A stretch of DNA of 64,000 nucleotides from Nocardioides sp. JS614 (GTDB lineage: Bacteria; Actinomycetota; Actinomycetes; Propionibacteriales; Nocardioidaceae), in the NCBI RefSeq assembly GCF_000015265.1, contig NC_008699.1:4402001-4466000 (forward strand). The letters run 5' to 3'. Under the pieces are notes generated by a model. The model saw nothing but the letters and a program-made list of their open reading frames with translations. It was not told where the DNA came from and ran no database searches. Made by a program: the position numbers and the translations under genes. Below are positions 23,779-32,972 of the stretch, in pieces (within the stretch, counting starts at the first letter, position 1; each line of letters begins with the position of its first letter).

Positions 23779-24168
23779 TCAGGCCAGCGCGTCGAGCAAC
23801 CGCCCCGGCGTCGCGATGACGACCTCGCTGCGCCCGTAGTCGTCCTCGAGCCGGACGATGTCGTCCTCGCCGGTGTACAGCCCGCGCTGCACCTCGATGA
23901 CGACGAGCGGCTCCTGCTCCTCGTTCATCAGCCGGTGCGCGGCCCCGACCGGGACATCGACATAGTCACCGGGCCGGGCCTTGCGGACGACGCCGTTGAT
24001 CACACAGGTCGCTCGGCCGCTGACGATCACCCAGTGCTCCGCACGGTAGGAGTGGGTCTGGTAGGAGAGCCGCTGGCGCGGCCTCACGACCAGCCGCTTG
24101 ACCTTGTAGCCGAGACCTTCGTCGAGGACCTCCCACGATCCCCACGGACGTACGTCCGACTCACCCAT
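23779..24168 (-). CDS. Cupin, mannose-6-phosphate isomerase type II-like
   Basis: A 129-residue single cupin. 'RPWGSWEVLDEGLGYKVKRL' and 'QRLSYQTHSYRAEHWVIVSG' match the C-terminal isomerase domain of bifunctional GMP/PMI enzymes, with metal-binding His and Glu in 'THSYRAEHW'. Alone it would interconvert fructose-6-P and mannose-6-P. A GGGGGG tract upstream supports the chosen ATG over a longer in-frame start 11 codons earlier. It fits GDP-mannose supply with manA and the gmd genes. Confidence 0.82.
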   Translation of the reverse strand: MGESDVRPWGSWEVLDEGLGYKVKRLVVRPRQRLSYQTHSYRAEHWVIVSGRATCVINGVVRKARPGDYVDVPVGAAHRLMNEEQEPLVVIEVQRGLYTGEDDIVRLEDDYGRSEVVIATPGRLLDALA

Positions 24169-24279
24169 GACTACCCCCCAGTCGTCGATCGGTGAGCCCA
24201 CGCTAGGACGGCCCGAGAGATCGAGACCGTAGGTCGGGCCGACCTTGAGGGAATCTGGAGGAAGTACTCCTCAGGTCGA

Positions 24280-24573
24280 TCAGCGACGGGTCAGCGACGC
24301 GAGCGCGGGCCGAACGTCGGCGAGGTACACGAGCGCAGCGATCGTGAAGGCGAGGCTGATCAGCAGCAGCGAACCCCCCAGGACCAGCTGCACCGCCACC
24401 CCGAGCCCGAGGATGATCGTCCAGGTCGGCTTGGTGAGCTTGTTCGCCGCGTCGTAGGCCTGCGCGGAGTACATCAGCGAGTTCACGAACGCGAAGATCT
24501 TCACCACGAGGAGCACCAGCTCCACGATCATCATGAAGGTCATCTCGGCCTGGAGCACGTGCAGCACCCGCAT
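24280..24573 (-). CDS. DUF2516 family membrane protein
   Basis: 97 residues with two to three membrane helices ('MTFMMIVELVLLVVKIFAFV', 'IILGLGVAVQLVLGGSLLL', 'LISLAFTIAALVYLA') and the conserved 'YDAANKLTKPTW' loop. The function is unknown. In actinobacteria this gene usually follows an HBHA-like gene and an XRE regulator; here those genes are 13 kb away at 37.3-38.4 kb, with the catabolic island in between. Confidence 0.85.
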   Translation of the reverse strand: MRVLHVLQAEMTFMMIVELVLLVVKIFAFVNSLMYSAQAYDAANKLTKPTWTIILGLGVAVQLVLGGSLLLISLAFTIAALVYLADVRPALASLTRR

Positions 24574-24657
24574 AGCCTACGGGAACACCGCCGAACGCAA
24601 CGCTGGTTGCGACCCGAGCGAAGCGAGCCTCGAAGCCACCAGTCGGCCGGACCTGAC

Positions 24658-24764
24658 GAGGCCCCCGAGGGCTCGTGCCTCCCGGGGGTCTCGCGGCCTT
24701 CACTCTTCAGAACGGCGTCAGCCGTCCGTCAGTCACCCAGCTTCGACGTGGCGTCGGTGGTGGC
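24658..24764. repeat. Left island direct repeat with terminator
   Basis: Contains a hairpin at 24658-24692 (GAGGCCCCCGAGGG / CCTCCCGGGGGTCTC) and a C-terminal coding remnant. It lines up with 37227-37332 over its whole length with one indel. In the minus direction the hairpin would terminate transcription arriving from the HBHA-like side, upstream of DUF2516. Confidence 0.75.
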
Positions 24765-24776
24765 CTCCTCCGCGTC
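24729..24776 (-). pseudogene. 3'-terminal remnant of an HBHA-like gene
   Basis: The minus strand reads '...AEEATTDATSKLGD' then TGA, matching the C-terminus '...ADATTDAASKVGD' of the HBHA-like protein encoded at 37297. No upstream portion of that gene remains: the sequence beyond 24776 is unrelated. It is best explained as the original 3' end left behind when the island entered. Confidence 0.65.
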
Positions 24777-24847
24777 GCAGACAGTCGTCTCGGCGGACGG
24801 CTACGCACGTAGCGGTACCGTTTGCCAAGCGCGTGCCCCGCGGAGCG

Positions 24848-26206
24848 TCAGAGCCGCACGACCTTCTTGTTCATGAACTCCTCGATGCCGAGGGCACCGA
24901 GTTCGCGGCCGATGCCGGAGCGCTTGATGCCGCCAAAGGGGAGGTCGGGCTGCGAGCCGCCAGCCTGGTTGAGGTAGACCATGCCGGCGTCGATCCGGGC
25001 TGCCACGCGCTCGGCGCGCTCGGAATCGCCTGAGAAGACGCTGGCGCCGAGGCCGAAGGGCGTGTCGTTCGCGAGTCGAACCGCGTCGTCCTCGTCATCG
25101 ACTCGGAAGATGATGGCCACCGGGCCGAAGAGTTCGTCCCGATAGGCCGACATCTCCGGCGTGACGTCAGTGATCACCGTTGGCTCGACGTAGGCGCCGG
25201 GTCGCTCGACCCGGTGACCGCCCACGCGGATGGTGGCGCCCTGGTTGCGCGCCTCGTCGAGCTGTCCGATCAAGCGTACGGCGGCCTGCTCCGACGACAG
25301 CGGGGCAAGCGTCGTCTCCGGATCAAGCGGGTCCCCTGGCTGGAGTCTGCGGGCAGCCTGGACCATCTTCGTCACGAAGTCGTCGTAGAGCTCGTCCACC
25401 ACGATCATCCGCTTGGGCGCGTTGCACGCCTGTCCGGTGTTGCCCATCCGTGACTCCATGGCCGTCTCGACCAGGGCATCGAGATCGTCGGTGTCGAGGA
25501 TGACCATGGGGTCCGAGCCACCCAGTTCGAGAACCACCTTCTTCAGATTCCTGCCGGCCTCGGCCGCGACGGCCGCGCCGGCTCGCTCGCTGCCAGTGAC
25601 GGATACGCCCTGGATGCGCGGATCAGCGAGGGCCCAGGCGACCTGCTCGTTGGTGGCGTAGACGTTGATGTAGGCGTCAACCGGTACCCCGGCGTCGTGC
25701 AAGAGCTGCTCGACCAGGGCCGAGGACTGCGGACAGGACGGCGCGTGCTTGAGGATGATCGTGTTGCCCAGCACCAGGTTGGGCGCCGCGAAGCGGGCGA
25801 CCTGGTAGTACGGGTAGTTCCACGGCATGATCCCGAGCAGCACCCCGACAGGCCGCTTGAGGATCTTGGCCTCGCCGCCCTGGATGGCGATGGTTTCGTC
25901 CGCGAGCAGCTTCGGAGCGTTGTCGGAGTAGTAATGGAAGATGTCCGAGGCGATGCGTACCTCCCCCCGGCTCTCCTCGAGGCGCTTGCCCATCTCCTGG
26001 GTGATGGCGCGGGCCAACTCGTCGCTGCGCTCGAGGAACAGGTCTGCGGCCCGAGCCAGGGTCCGGGAGCGCTCCTCCAGCGGCGTGCTCTTCCAGGACT
26101 GGAAGGCGAGGTCGGCGCGGCTGACGGCCTCGCGAACCTGCGCGTCGGTTGCCGTGTCGAACTCGCTGATCAGCTCGCCCGTGGCCGGGTTGGTGACGGC
26201 GTACAC
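24848..26206 (-). CDS. NAD(P)-dependent aldehyde dehydrogenase, succinate-semialdehyde type
   Basis: 452 residues from a GTG start. The catalytic cysteine is in 'GNTGQACNAPKR' and the general base Glu in 'VVLELGGSDP'. 'PWNYPYYQVARFAAPNLVLG' and 'FGGIKRSGIGRELG' are family landmarks. It resembles GabD/Sad-type enzymes that oxidise short semialdehydes to acids. It is the last gene of the minus-strand island operon, 15 bp after the FAH-family gene. It probably handles an aldehyde released by the pathway; the true substrate is not determinable. Confidence 0.88.
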   Translation of the reverse strand: MYAVTNPATGELISEFDTATDAQVREAVSRADLAFQSWKSTPLEERSRTLARAADLFLERSDELARAITQEMGKRLEESRGEVRIASDIFHYYSDNAPKLLADETIAIQGGEAKILKRPVGVLLGIMPWNYPYYQVARFAAPNLVLGNTIILKHAPSCPQSSALVEQLLHDAGVPVDAYINVYATNEQVAWALADPRIQGVSVTGSERAGAAVAAEAGRNLKKVVLELGGSDPMVILDTDDLDALVETAMESRMGNTGQACNAPKRMIVVDELYDDFVTKMVQAARRLQPGDPLDPETTLAPLSSEQAAVRLIGQLDEARNQGATIRVGGHRVERPGAYVEPTVITDVTPEMSAYRDELFGPVAIIFRVDDEDDAVRLANDTPFGLGASVFSGDSERAERVAARIDAGMVYLNQAGGSQPDLPFGGIKRSGIGRELGALGIEEFMNKKVVRL

Positions 26207-26221
26207 TGCGTCTTCTCCTTC

Positions 26222-27424
26222 TCAGAGTTGCGCCGGGACGGGCGCGGACGGGGCGAGCAGGCCACGCTCGCTGAGGTTGGACATCAGCGCACGGATGCCG
26301 AACTCCCAGCGGGGGGCCTGCTCGGAGTGGGTGACCCGGTTGACCAGGGCGCCGAGTCGCGGGGTGGCGATGCGGACGACGTCGCCGAGCACGTGGGTAA
26401 ACCCGGCGTCCTCGGCGAACCGGTCCTGGGTGGGAGCGAACAGGGTGCCGGTGAAGAGCATGAAGCCGTCCGGGTACTGGTGGTGGTCACCGTAGGCGTG
26501 ATGGATTAGGTCCTCCGGGTCACGGCTGATGTTCCGCATCGAGCTGCGGCCGTCGAGCACGAAGTCGTCGACGCCGGTGACGGTCAGCTGGACCTCGATC
26601 TGACGGATGTCGTCCATCGTGAATGAGTCGTTGAAGAGACGGATGAACGGGCCCAGTGCGCACGAGGCGTTGTTGTCCTTGGCCTCGGTGAGCAACAGGG
26701 CGCTGCGCCCCTCGAAGTCACGGAGGTTGACGTCGTTGCCCAGCGTGGCACCGATCGCCCGACCGTCGGACCGGACCGCGAGCACGACCTCGGGCTCGGG
26801 GTTGTTCCACGTCGAGCGGCTGTGCACGCCGATCTCCACGCCGGATCCGACAGCCGACAGCACCGGCGCCTTGGTGAAGATCTCCGGGTCCGGGCCGATG
26901 CCGACCTCGAGGTACTGGGACCACAGGTCCTCCTCGATCAGCAGCTCCTTGACGCGCGCGGCGCTCTCGCTGCCGGGGCGCACCGACGAGATGGCCCCCC
27001 CGATGATCTCCGAGAGCTGTGCGCGGATCTCGGCCGCGCGGGCGGCATCGCCCTTAGCGCGCTCCTCGATCACCCGCTCCAGCATGCTCTCCACGAAGGT
27101 GACTCCGGCGGCCTTGACGACCTGGAGATCGACTGGGGCCAGCAGCCGTGGGCGCGCAGCGTCCTGGTCGGTGGTGGCCGCAGCGAGGTCGGTCATGGAC
27201 CAGCCGCGCCGCTCGGCCGCGGCGGCGGTGGCCGCGGCCAGGGCGTCGAGGAGGTCGTCGCGCTCGAAGAGGTCCGACACAGTCGGGGCGACGTCAGAGA
27301 TGTCGATGGCGCGGCCGCCGGTGACGACGACGACACACGGTCCGCCCACCTCCGGGTCGTGCACGCGGCCCACGAGAAGCGCCTGGTCGGCGTCCTCAGG
27401 CAGCAGATCCTGGGGTGTGATCAT
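26222..27424 (-). CDS. Fumarylacetoacetate-hydrolase-family protein (2-keto-3-deoxy-acid dehydratase-like)
   Basis: 400 residues. The FAH fold signature is in the C-terminal half: metal acids in 'NNPEPEVVLAV', then 'GATLGNDVNLRDFEGRSALL' and 'KDNNASCALGPF'. The long N-terminal part resembles 2-keto-3-deoxy-D-arabinonate dehydratase-type enzymes of oxidative pentose pathways, not simple FAH hydrolases. The ATG overlaps the VOC gene's stop (ATGA). Together with the ketoglutarate-semialdehyde dehydrogenase of the opposite operon it suggests a Weimberg-like route; that specific reaction is inference. Confidence 0.78.
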   Translation of the reverse strand: MITPQDLLPEDADQALLVGRVHDPEVGGPCVVVVTGGRAIDISDVAPTVSDLFERDDLLDALAAATAAAAERRGWSMTDLAAATTDQDAARPRLLAPVDLQVVKAAGVTFVESMLERVIEERAKGDAARAAEIRAQLSEIIGGAISSVRPGSESAARVKELLIEEDLWSQYLEVGIGPDPEIFTKAPVLSAVGSGVEIGVHSRSTWNNPEPEVVLAVRSDGRAIGATLGNDVNLRDFEGRSALLLTEAKDNNASCALGPFIRLFNDSFTMDDIRQIEVQLTVTGVDDFVLDGRSSMRNISRDPEDLIHHAYGDHHQYPDGFMLFTGTLFAPTQDRFAEDAGFTHVLGDVVRIATPRLGALVNRVTHSEQAPRWEFGIRALMSNLSERGLLAPSAPVPAQL

Positions 27425-27882
27425 GGAATCGTCCTCTCGTCATGGGTGGTGGATGCGGCGCCCAACTGGCCGGGCTTGCCGCCTTCGAGCCAGGCGAAGT
27501 ACTCCCAGAACTCCCCGCAGGGACCGGGGAAGTAGATGCAGCGGGCGTTCCAGGGGTAGTCGGCCGGCGGGCTGTAGAACTCAATGCCCCGGGCACGCAG
27601 TCGCTCGTAGGCAGTGTCGATTTCCACCGGTGAGGAGAGCTCGACGGCAACCATGACTGTGCGGCCCGAGGGCTCCTCGGCCAGTGCGGGGACGCCGGTG
27701 GTCTCGCGGATGAGCTGGGCGTCCCAGAGTGCGAGGATGACGCCCGGCCCTTCGAAGTCGGCGAACCCGGGCATCCGCGAGGACAGCGTGTAGCCCAGCT
27801 TGGTGGTGTAGAACTCGACCGATGCCTCGAGGTCATGGGTGACCAGGCAGAGGTCGGTGATCGTGGGTCGACTCACAGTCAC
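27421..27882 (-). CDS. VOC-family (glyoxalase/dioxygenase superfamily) protein
   Basis: 153 residues with two beta-alpha-beta-beta-beta units: 'ITDLCLVTHDLEASVEFYTT' and 'TVMVAVELSSPVEIDTAYER'. Possible metal residues include the early His and the late Glu in 'GEFWEYFAW'. The GTG at 27882 overlaps the deaminase stop by four bases; a GTG two codons later is an alternative. It may be a lyase, epimerase or binding protein acting on a pathway intermediate. No closer assignment is possible. Confidence 0.8.
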   Translation of the reverse strand: MTVSRPTITDLCLVTHDLEASVEFYTTKLGYTLSSRMPGFADFEGPGVILALWDAQLIRETTGVPALAEEPSGRTVMVAVELSSPVEIDTAYERLRARGIEFYSPPADYPWNARCIYFPGPCGEFWEYFAWLEGGKPGQLGAASTTHDERTIP

Positions 27883-28322
27883 TCTTCTCCTTCGCTGGGT
27901 TCCTCGACGGTCCACGCGGTCTCGTGCGGGAAGCGCCACGGGGTGGGGATCAGCGAGGCGGACGGCACCGAGCGCACCTCACCACCGTGGTCGACGATGA
28001 CCTGGGCGTCGGGGGCGTACTGCTGCATGAGCTCACGGCACACGCCGCACGGGTTGGTGACCACGACCCGGCCTGCCTCGTCCTTGCAGACGGCGACCAT
28101 GGACAGGACCGGTCCGGCGTTGGCGATCTCGACATTGGCGAAGGCCGAGGACTCCGCACACACGTTGATCCGGCGCGAGCCGATGTGCAGGCCGACGAAG
28201 ACCTGTCCGTCCCCGGTCCGCGCAGCGGCCGCGACCTGGTGGATCTCGGGGTGGAAGGAGCCTTCGAGTACCTCCCTCGCCCGGTGGAAGAGTTCGACCT
28301 CTTCGCGGGTCAGCTGACGCAT
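27879..28322 (-). CDS. Cytidine/blasticidin-S deaminase-like zinc deaminase
   Basis: 147 residues of the cytidine deaminase fold. The zinc site is 'CAESSA' (Cys, proton-shuttling Glu) and 'PCGVCREL'. The stretch 'PCGVCRELMQQYAPDAQVIV' and the later 'LIPTPWRF' resemble blasticidin-S deaminase (PCGMCRELISDYAPD..., LIPLKY) more than housekeeping Cdd with its CAERTA motif. AGGAGAG lies upstream of the ATG. It is placed between the ABC importer and the oxidative enzymes, so it probably deaminates the imported compound, perhaps a cytosine-type nucleoside or analogue. Confidence 0.82.
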   Translation of the reverse strand: MRQLTREEVELFHRAREVLEGSFHPEIHQVAAAARTGDGQVFVGLHIGSRRINVCAESSAFANVEIANAGPVLSMVAVCKDEAGRVVVTNPCGVCRELMQQYAPDAQVIVDHGGEVRSVPSASLIPTPWRFPHETAWTVEEPSEGEE

Positions 28323-28329
28323 GACTCTC

Positions 28330-29250
28330 CTAGCTCTCCATGGTCGGTGTCGCGATGCGCAGCTGGCCCTCGGGTGAGCGCTTGGCGAGTACCACGAGGC
28401 CGAGCAGCGCCACGACGTAAGGGATCATCTGGGCGAACTGGGGCGGCATCACGTCCTCGCTGATCTGAACGCCAGCCGCCGAGGACAGGCCGAAGACGAA
28501 GCACATGACGGCCAGGAGCACGAGCCGGCCCCGGCAGAAGATGACGGCGGCCAGAGCCACGAAGCCCATGCCGCTGGTCATACCCTCGGTGAACAGGGAG
28601 AGCTGGCCCAGGCTGAGTTGGACACCAGCCAGGCCGCACAGGGCCAGGCACCAGGATTGGGCGGCGATGCGCATCCAGGTCACGCTGCCACCGGCGGTCG
28701 CCAGCGCGTCCGGGTGCTCGCCGGCGGCCTTCAGCCGCCGGACCGCCACCGAGTGCACCACGGCCAGGCCGACCAGCACGGTGAGGATCCAGCTGAGGTA
28801 GGTCAACGCCGTGTGTCCCGAGACCAGGCCCGACAGCACGGGAATGTCCTTGACCACCGGGATGTCGAAGCGAGCCATGGCGGGAATGCCCTCGTCGGCG
28901 AGGGTCCCCTTGACGCCGTACATGGATCGCAGCAGATAGACCGTGCCTCCCGCCCCGAGGACGTTGAGGACGATCCCAGCGACGAAGACGTTGACCCGAA
29001 GCACCGTGACCACGACGCCGAAGAGCAGGCCGGAGACCGCACCGAGCAGGATCGTCAGCACGACCGCGAGCACCCAGGAACTCGTGGACAGGCCGATGAC
29101 GACGCCGAAGAAGGCGGCGAAGATCATCGCACCTTCGAGTCCGACGTTCAGGTCGCGGGTCCAGGCCGTTGCGAGGCAGCCGAGCCCGGCCAGGAGGATC
29201 GGGGTGGTGAATCGGATCCCGGAGGCCAGGAACGCATCAAGCCACTCCAT
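28330..29250 (-). CDS. ABC transporter permease, BMP/nucleoside family (NupQ-like)
   Basis: 306 residues with about eight to nine membrane helices, including 'TPILLAGLGCLATAWTRDLN' and 'VNVFVAGIVLNVLGAGGTVY', with the 'NVGLEGAMIFAAFFG' motif conserved in this transporter group. It pairs with the permease encoded before it, whose stop overlaps its ATG by 14 bp. Together with the ATPase and BmpA-type lipoprotein it forms an importer whose known relatives carry purine or pyrimidine nucleosides. Confidence 0.88.
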   Translation of the reverse strand: MEWLDAFLASGIRFTTPILLAGLGCLATAWTRDLNVGLEGAMIFAAFFGVVIGLSTSSWVLAVVLTILLGAVSGLLFGVVVTVLRVNVFVAGIVLNVLGAGGTVYLLRSMYGVKGTLADEGIPAMARFDIPVVKDIPVLSGLVSGHTALTYLSWILTVLVGLAVVHSVAVRRLKAAGEHPDALATAGGSVTWMRIAAQSWCLALCGLAGVQLSLGQLSLFTEGMTSGMGFVALAAVIFCRGRLVLLAVMCFVFGLSSAAGVQISEDVMPPQFAQMIPYVVALLGLVVLAKRSPEGQLRIATPTMES

Positions 29251-30364
29251 GCGGGTGCCCCTTCCGTGCGAAAGCGAACCGGCGCCGCAGCGACTCGAAC
29301 GACCTGACCAGGCCGAGACGCGCGGACGCGGCGATGATGATGCCGCCGATGAGGATCAGCGAGAGCTCTGCCGGCACCGTGGAGACCTGCTCGATGCCAC
29401 GGGCCATGCCGCGCATGAGGCAGTAGATCGTGACCCAGCCCATGGTGGGGATGATGCGGGCGCGGCCGATCAGGGCGACCAGCACGGCGTCCCATCCGAT
29501 GCCGGACCCGATCTCGGTCCAGAACCGTCCCTGGGAGGCGGTGACCAGCAACGCACCGGCCACGCCGCACAGGGCGCCGCTCACGAGCATCGACATCACC
29601 CTGGAGCGGAACACCGAGATGCCGACCGCTTGGGCGAAGTGGGGGCTCTCGCCCGTCATCCGCCAGCGGTAGCCGGCGACGGAGCGCTCGCTGACCCACC
29701 ACACTGCGATGCCGAGCGCGATGACGACGAAGACCGCGCCGGTCAGGCCGGTACGAGCGGCGAGCTCTGGGAACATCGCCGTGTCATGGACCTCCTTGGT
29801 CGTGCCACTCTGCCGGCTCGGGTCCTTGAGCGGTCCGGTGGCCAGGTAGGCGCAGAAGAGGACCACGATATAGTTGGACAGCAGGGTGGAGAGCACCTCG
29901 TCGACGCCCCAGGCCGCCCGCAGCCAGCCGAGCGCGGCCGCGATGAGGCCACCGGCGACGGCCGCCGCCATGACGGCGAGCAGGAGGTGGAGGCCGGTGA
30001 AGATCGGCCCGATGTAGGCGCCGGTGAGGGCGGCGGCCATGGCCCCCGCGTAGATCTGGCCCTCGGCGCCGAGGTTGAACATGCCCGCCCGGAAGGCCAA
30101 GGCGACGCCTAGCCCGGCGACGTAGAGCGGGACGCCCCAGACCAGGGTGCGGGCGATGCTGACCGGGTCGCCGACGGCGTACTCAACGCCGGCCCAGATG
30201 GTCGGGACGGGCTGATATCCCTGCAACTGGATCAGCACCGAGGCCATCAGCAGGCCGGTGGCCACGATGAAGGCCGCGGACGGGAAGCGTGAGCGTAGCC
30301 ACACCCGGGCCACCGATCGCCTGGCAGCCCTGTCCGTGGCTGTGGAGTCGGTGGTGGTCGTCAT
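29237..30364 (-). CDS. ABC transporter permease, BMP/nucleoside family (NupP-like)
   Basis: 375 residues. A cytoplasmic N-terminus leads to about eight helices; the hallmark 'ALAFRAGMFNLGAEGQIYAG' lies near residue 88 and 'WGVDEVLSTLLSNYIVVLF' follows. The ATG overlaps the ATPase stop (ATGA). It is the larger of the two permeases, as in the Nup and Bmp systems. Substrate specificity cannot be read from the sequence. Confidence 0.88.
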   Translation of the reverse strand: MTTTTDSTATDRAARRSVARVWLRSRFPSAAFIVATGLLMASVLIQLQGYQPVPTIWAGVEYAVGDPVSIARTLVWGVPLYVAGLGVALAFRAGMFNLGAEGQIYAGAMAAALTGAYIGPIFTGLHLLLAVMAAAVAGGLIAAALGWLRAAWGVDEVLSTLLSNYIVVLFCAYLATGPLKDPSRQSGTTKEVHDTAMFPELAARTGLTGAVFVVIALGIAVWWVSERSVAGYRWRMTGESPHFAQAVGISVFRSRVMSMLVSGALCGVAGALLVTASQGRFWTEIGSGIGWDAVLVALIGRARIIPTMGWVTIYCLMRGMARGIEQVSTVPAELSLILIGGIIIAASARLGLVRSFESLRRRFAFARKGHPHGVA

Positions 30365-31908
30365 GCGGCCACGCCGTCCCCGTGAGTTCCCATCATGTAC
30401 ATGCCGAGCTCTTCGCGCGTGGTCTCTTCCACCCGTACGTCGGCAACGACCCGGCCGTCGAACATGACTAGCACGCGGTCGGCGAGGCGGAAGATCTCGT
30501 CGAGGTCGGCGGACACGAGCAGTACGGCGCAGCCGCGGGTCGTGGCCTTGGCGATCTGGAAGTAGATCGACTCGATCGCGCCCAGGTCGACGCCTCGTGT
30601 GGGTTGGCACAGCAGCAGGCAGTCGGGCTCCTCCTCCAACTCGCGGGCGATCACGACCTTCTGCTGATTGCCACCGGAGAGGGTGCCGCAGTGGGCATCG
30701 GCGTCGCGGGTGCGGATGCCGTACTTGGTGATCATGTCGCCCACCCAGCTGCGCAACGCATGGGGGAAGGCCAGCCCGAGGGCCTTCCCGCGAGGCATCT
30801 TCCGTATCCGGCCGGCTGCCAGGCCCTCGATGACCGTGCCGTTGATCGGCACGCCTTGGAGGTGGCGGTCCTCTGGGACGTAGGCCAGGCCGAGGTCGCG
30901 CCGATGGGCCACCGTCCGGTCGGTGATGTCGAGACCGTTGAGCTCGATCCGGCCTTGGGCGAGGGGCGTCGTGCCCATCAGGGCTTCGGCGAGCACCGAC
31001 TGGCCGTTGCCCTCCACGCCGGCGATGCCGACGATCTCGCCGGATCGGACCTCCAGGGAGACCCGGTCGAGCGCGGCGTCGTGACCGCGCGCCGCCGTGG
31101 ACAGGTCGGCGGCGCGCAGCACCACGCCTGCCGCCGTGGCCTCCCTCTCGACCCGCCCGAGGTTGACCCCTTCGCGACCGGTCATGTGAGCGACGATCTC
31201 TCCCGGCGTGGTGCTCGCGCACTCGTGGGTGCTGATCGTGCGACCCTGCCGCAGCACCGTGATCCGGTCCGCGATCGCGAACACCTCGCGCAGCTTGTGG
31301 GAGATGAAGATGATCGAGTCGCCGCCATCGGCGAGACGACGCAGGAGGCGGAACAGCTCCTCGGTCTCCTGCGGCGTCAAGACCGCCGTCGGCTCGTCCA
31401 GGATGATGATCCGGGCGCCACGGTAGAGCACCTTCATGATCTCGACCTGCTGCTGCCGCGCCACGCTGAGCGAGCCGGCCTTGAGGCTGGGATCGAACTG
31501 CACACCCAGCCTCTGCATCGGCGATCGCACCGCTTCCTCGGCAGCTTTGCGCCGGTAGCGGCCCCGGCCGCCGGGCTCCGCACCAAGGGTGAGGTTCTCC
31601 GCGACCGTGAAGCTGGGCACCAGCATGAAGTGCTGGTGGACCATCCCGATCCCATGACCGATGGAGTCGGCCGGCTTGCGGAAGTCCACCGCCTGTCCGT
31701 CGACGCGGATCGTCCCGCCGTCACGGGAGTACATTCCGTAGAGGATCCGCATCAGCGTGGTCTTCCCGGCGCCGTTCTCCCCGACGAGGGCGTGGATCTC
31801 TCCCGCCCTCAGGTCGAAGGTGACGTCCTCGTTGGCCGTGACACTGCCGAAACGCTTGGTGATCCCATCCAGCTCCAAGACCGGACGGGAGCGCTCAGCG
31901 CTGCTCAC
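30361..31908 (-). CDS. ABC transporter ATP-binding protein, two ATPase domains (NupO-like)
   Basis: 515 residues with two fused nucleotide-binding domains. The first has Walker A 'GENGAGKTT' and Walker B 'IIILDEPTAVLTP', with a signature written 'SLSVARQQQ'. The second has 'GVEGNGQS' as a degenerate Walker A, the signature 'LSGGNQQK' and 'LLLCQPTRGVD'. This sugar/nucleoside-type tandem layout fits the BMP importer. The GTG start overlaps the bmpA stop (GTGA). Walker A in the second half lacks the usual Lys-Ser/Thr, a feature of this subfamily. Confidence 0.9.
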   Translation of the reverse strand: MSSAERSRPVLELDGITKRFGSVTANEDVTFDLRAGEIHALVGENGAGKTTLMRILYGMYSRDGGTIRVDGQAVDFRKPADSIGHGIGMVHQHFMLVPSFTVAENLTLGAEPGGRGRYRRKAAEEAVRSPMQRLGVQFDPSLKAGSLSVARQQQVEIMKVLYRGARIIILDEPTAVLTPQETEELFRLLRRLADGGDSIIFISHKLREVFAIADRITVLRQGRTISTHECASTTPGEIVAHMTGREGVNLGRVEREATAAGVVLRAADLSTAARGHDAALDRVSLEVRSGEIVGIAGVEGNGQSVLAEALMGTTPLAQGRIELNGLDITDRTVAHRRDLGLAYVPEDRHLQGVPINGTVIEGLAAGRIRKMPRGKALGLAFPHALRSWVGDMITKYGIRTRDADAHCGTLSGGNQQKVVIARELEEEPDCLLLCQPTRGVDLGAIESIYFQIAKATTRGCAVLLVSADLDEIFRLADRVLVMFDGRVVADVRVEETTREELGMYMMGTHGDGVAA

Positions 31909-32903
31909 TTGATCGTCACTTCGCCATCGACGATGCCCTGCTGCAGGTTCTCCAGCGCGGCCTGCTGGTCAGCGTCGACGAGCGAGTCGTCGTAGATCAT
32001 CGCCCAGCCACCCTCGGCGAAACCGAAGCTGGACGAGGTGCCCTTCTCCAGCTGACCGGCGGCGTACTTCTCGGCGGTCTGCAAGATGACCGAGTCCACG
32101 CCCATCTCCAACGTGCCGGGGCTCTTGCCGGGAGCCAGACTGCTCTTATCGGCGACCACCCCGATGGGTGCGACATCGGTGCCCGACTTGGCGGCATTGA
32201 ACGAGCCGGCACCGGTCAGGCCGGCGTAGGCGAACACCGCATGCGCGCCCTTGTTGCCCAAGGCGATGGTGATCTCCTTGCCCTTGGCAGGGTCGACGAA
32301 CGAGCCGGCGTACTGAGCAGCCACGCTCTGGTCGGGGTCCACGGCGGTGACGCCCTGCGTGTAGCCAGACTCGCAGTTCTTGATCACCGGCGCGTTGACG
32401 CCGCCGATGAAGCCGGCCGTGTCGCTGCTGGCCGACTGGTTGACGGTCGCGGCCAGTGCGCCGGCCATGAAGCAGCCCTCGGCTGTGCGGAACTCCGCCG
32501 AGACGACCTCCGGGCTGTCCACGACGCCGTCGATGAAGACGAACGTGGTGTCGGGGTTCTCGCCGGCGACCTTGACCATGGCGTCGATCGCCTCGAAGCC
32601 GAGCACGAAGACGAGGTCGTTCGCGTCGGCAGCGTCCTGCAGCAGCGGTTCGAAGTTCTGCGCCTGGAGCTGGCCCTCATAGGTTTCGACGGTGGCGCCC
32701 TGCTCGGTCTTGAGCGGTTCCTCGGCTTTGGCGGCTTGGTCGAAGAAGTCGCCATCGCCGAAGGCATTGTCGACGAAGATGCCGACCTTCAGGGCGTCGC
32801 CGTCATCCGCGGAGCCCGTCGTGGGTGCTTGGCCGCCGCACGCGGCCAGCGCCAACCCCAGGGCGACGGCGCTGAGCGCCGTCCACGTGGCCTTCAACTT
32901 CAT
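31905..32903 (-). CDS. BMP-family substrate-binding lipoprotein (nucleoside importer)
   Basis: 332 residues. A lipoprotein signal ends in 'LALAACGG' with the lipidated cysteine at residue 22. The mature part is the BmpA/PnrA/Med fold ('LKVGIFVDNAFGDGDFFDQA', 'FVFIDGVVDSPEVVSAEFRT', 'GFIGGVNAPVIKNCESGY'). It captures substrate outside the membrane and delivers it to the two permeases. GGAGAATCCC precedes the ATG. It is first in an eight-gene minus-strand operon opposite the GntR-linked operon. Confidence 0.9.
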   Translation of the reverse strand: MKLKATWTALSAVALGLALAACGGQAPTTGSADDGDALKVGIFVDNAFGDGDFFDQAAKAEEPLKTEQGATVETYEGQLQAQNFEPLLQDAADANDLVFVLGFEAIDAMVKVAGENPDTTFVFIDGVVDSPEVVSAEFRTAEGCFMAGALAATVNQSASSDTAGFIGGVNAPVIKNCESGYTQGVTAVDPDQSVAAQYAGSFVDPAKGKEITIALGNKGAHAVFAYAGLTGAGSFNAAKSGTDVAPIGVVADKSSLAPGKSPGTLEMGVDSVILQTAEKYAAGQLEKGTSSSFGFAEGGWAMIYDDSLVDADQQAALENLQQGIVDGEVTIK

Positions 32904-32972
32904 GGGATTCTCCTTCGCGCCGGAGCCTGTGTTGCGCGGCTCACACTTTCGGGTTGGCAGGATGGTACATTC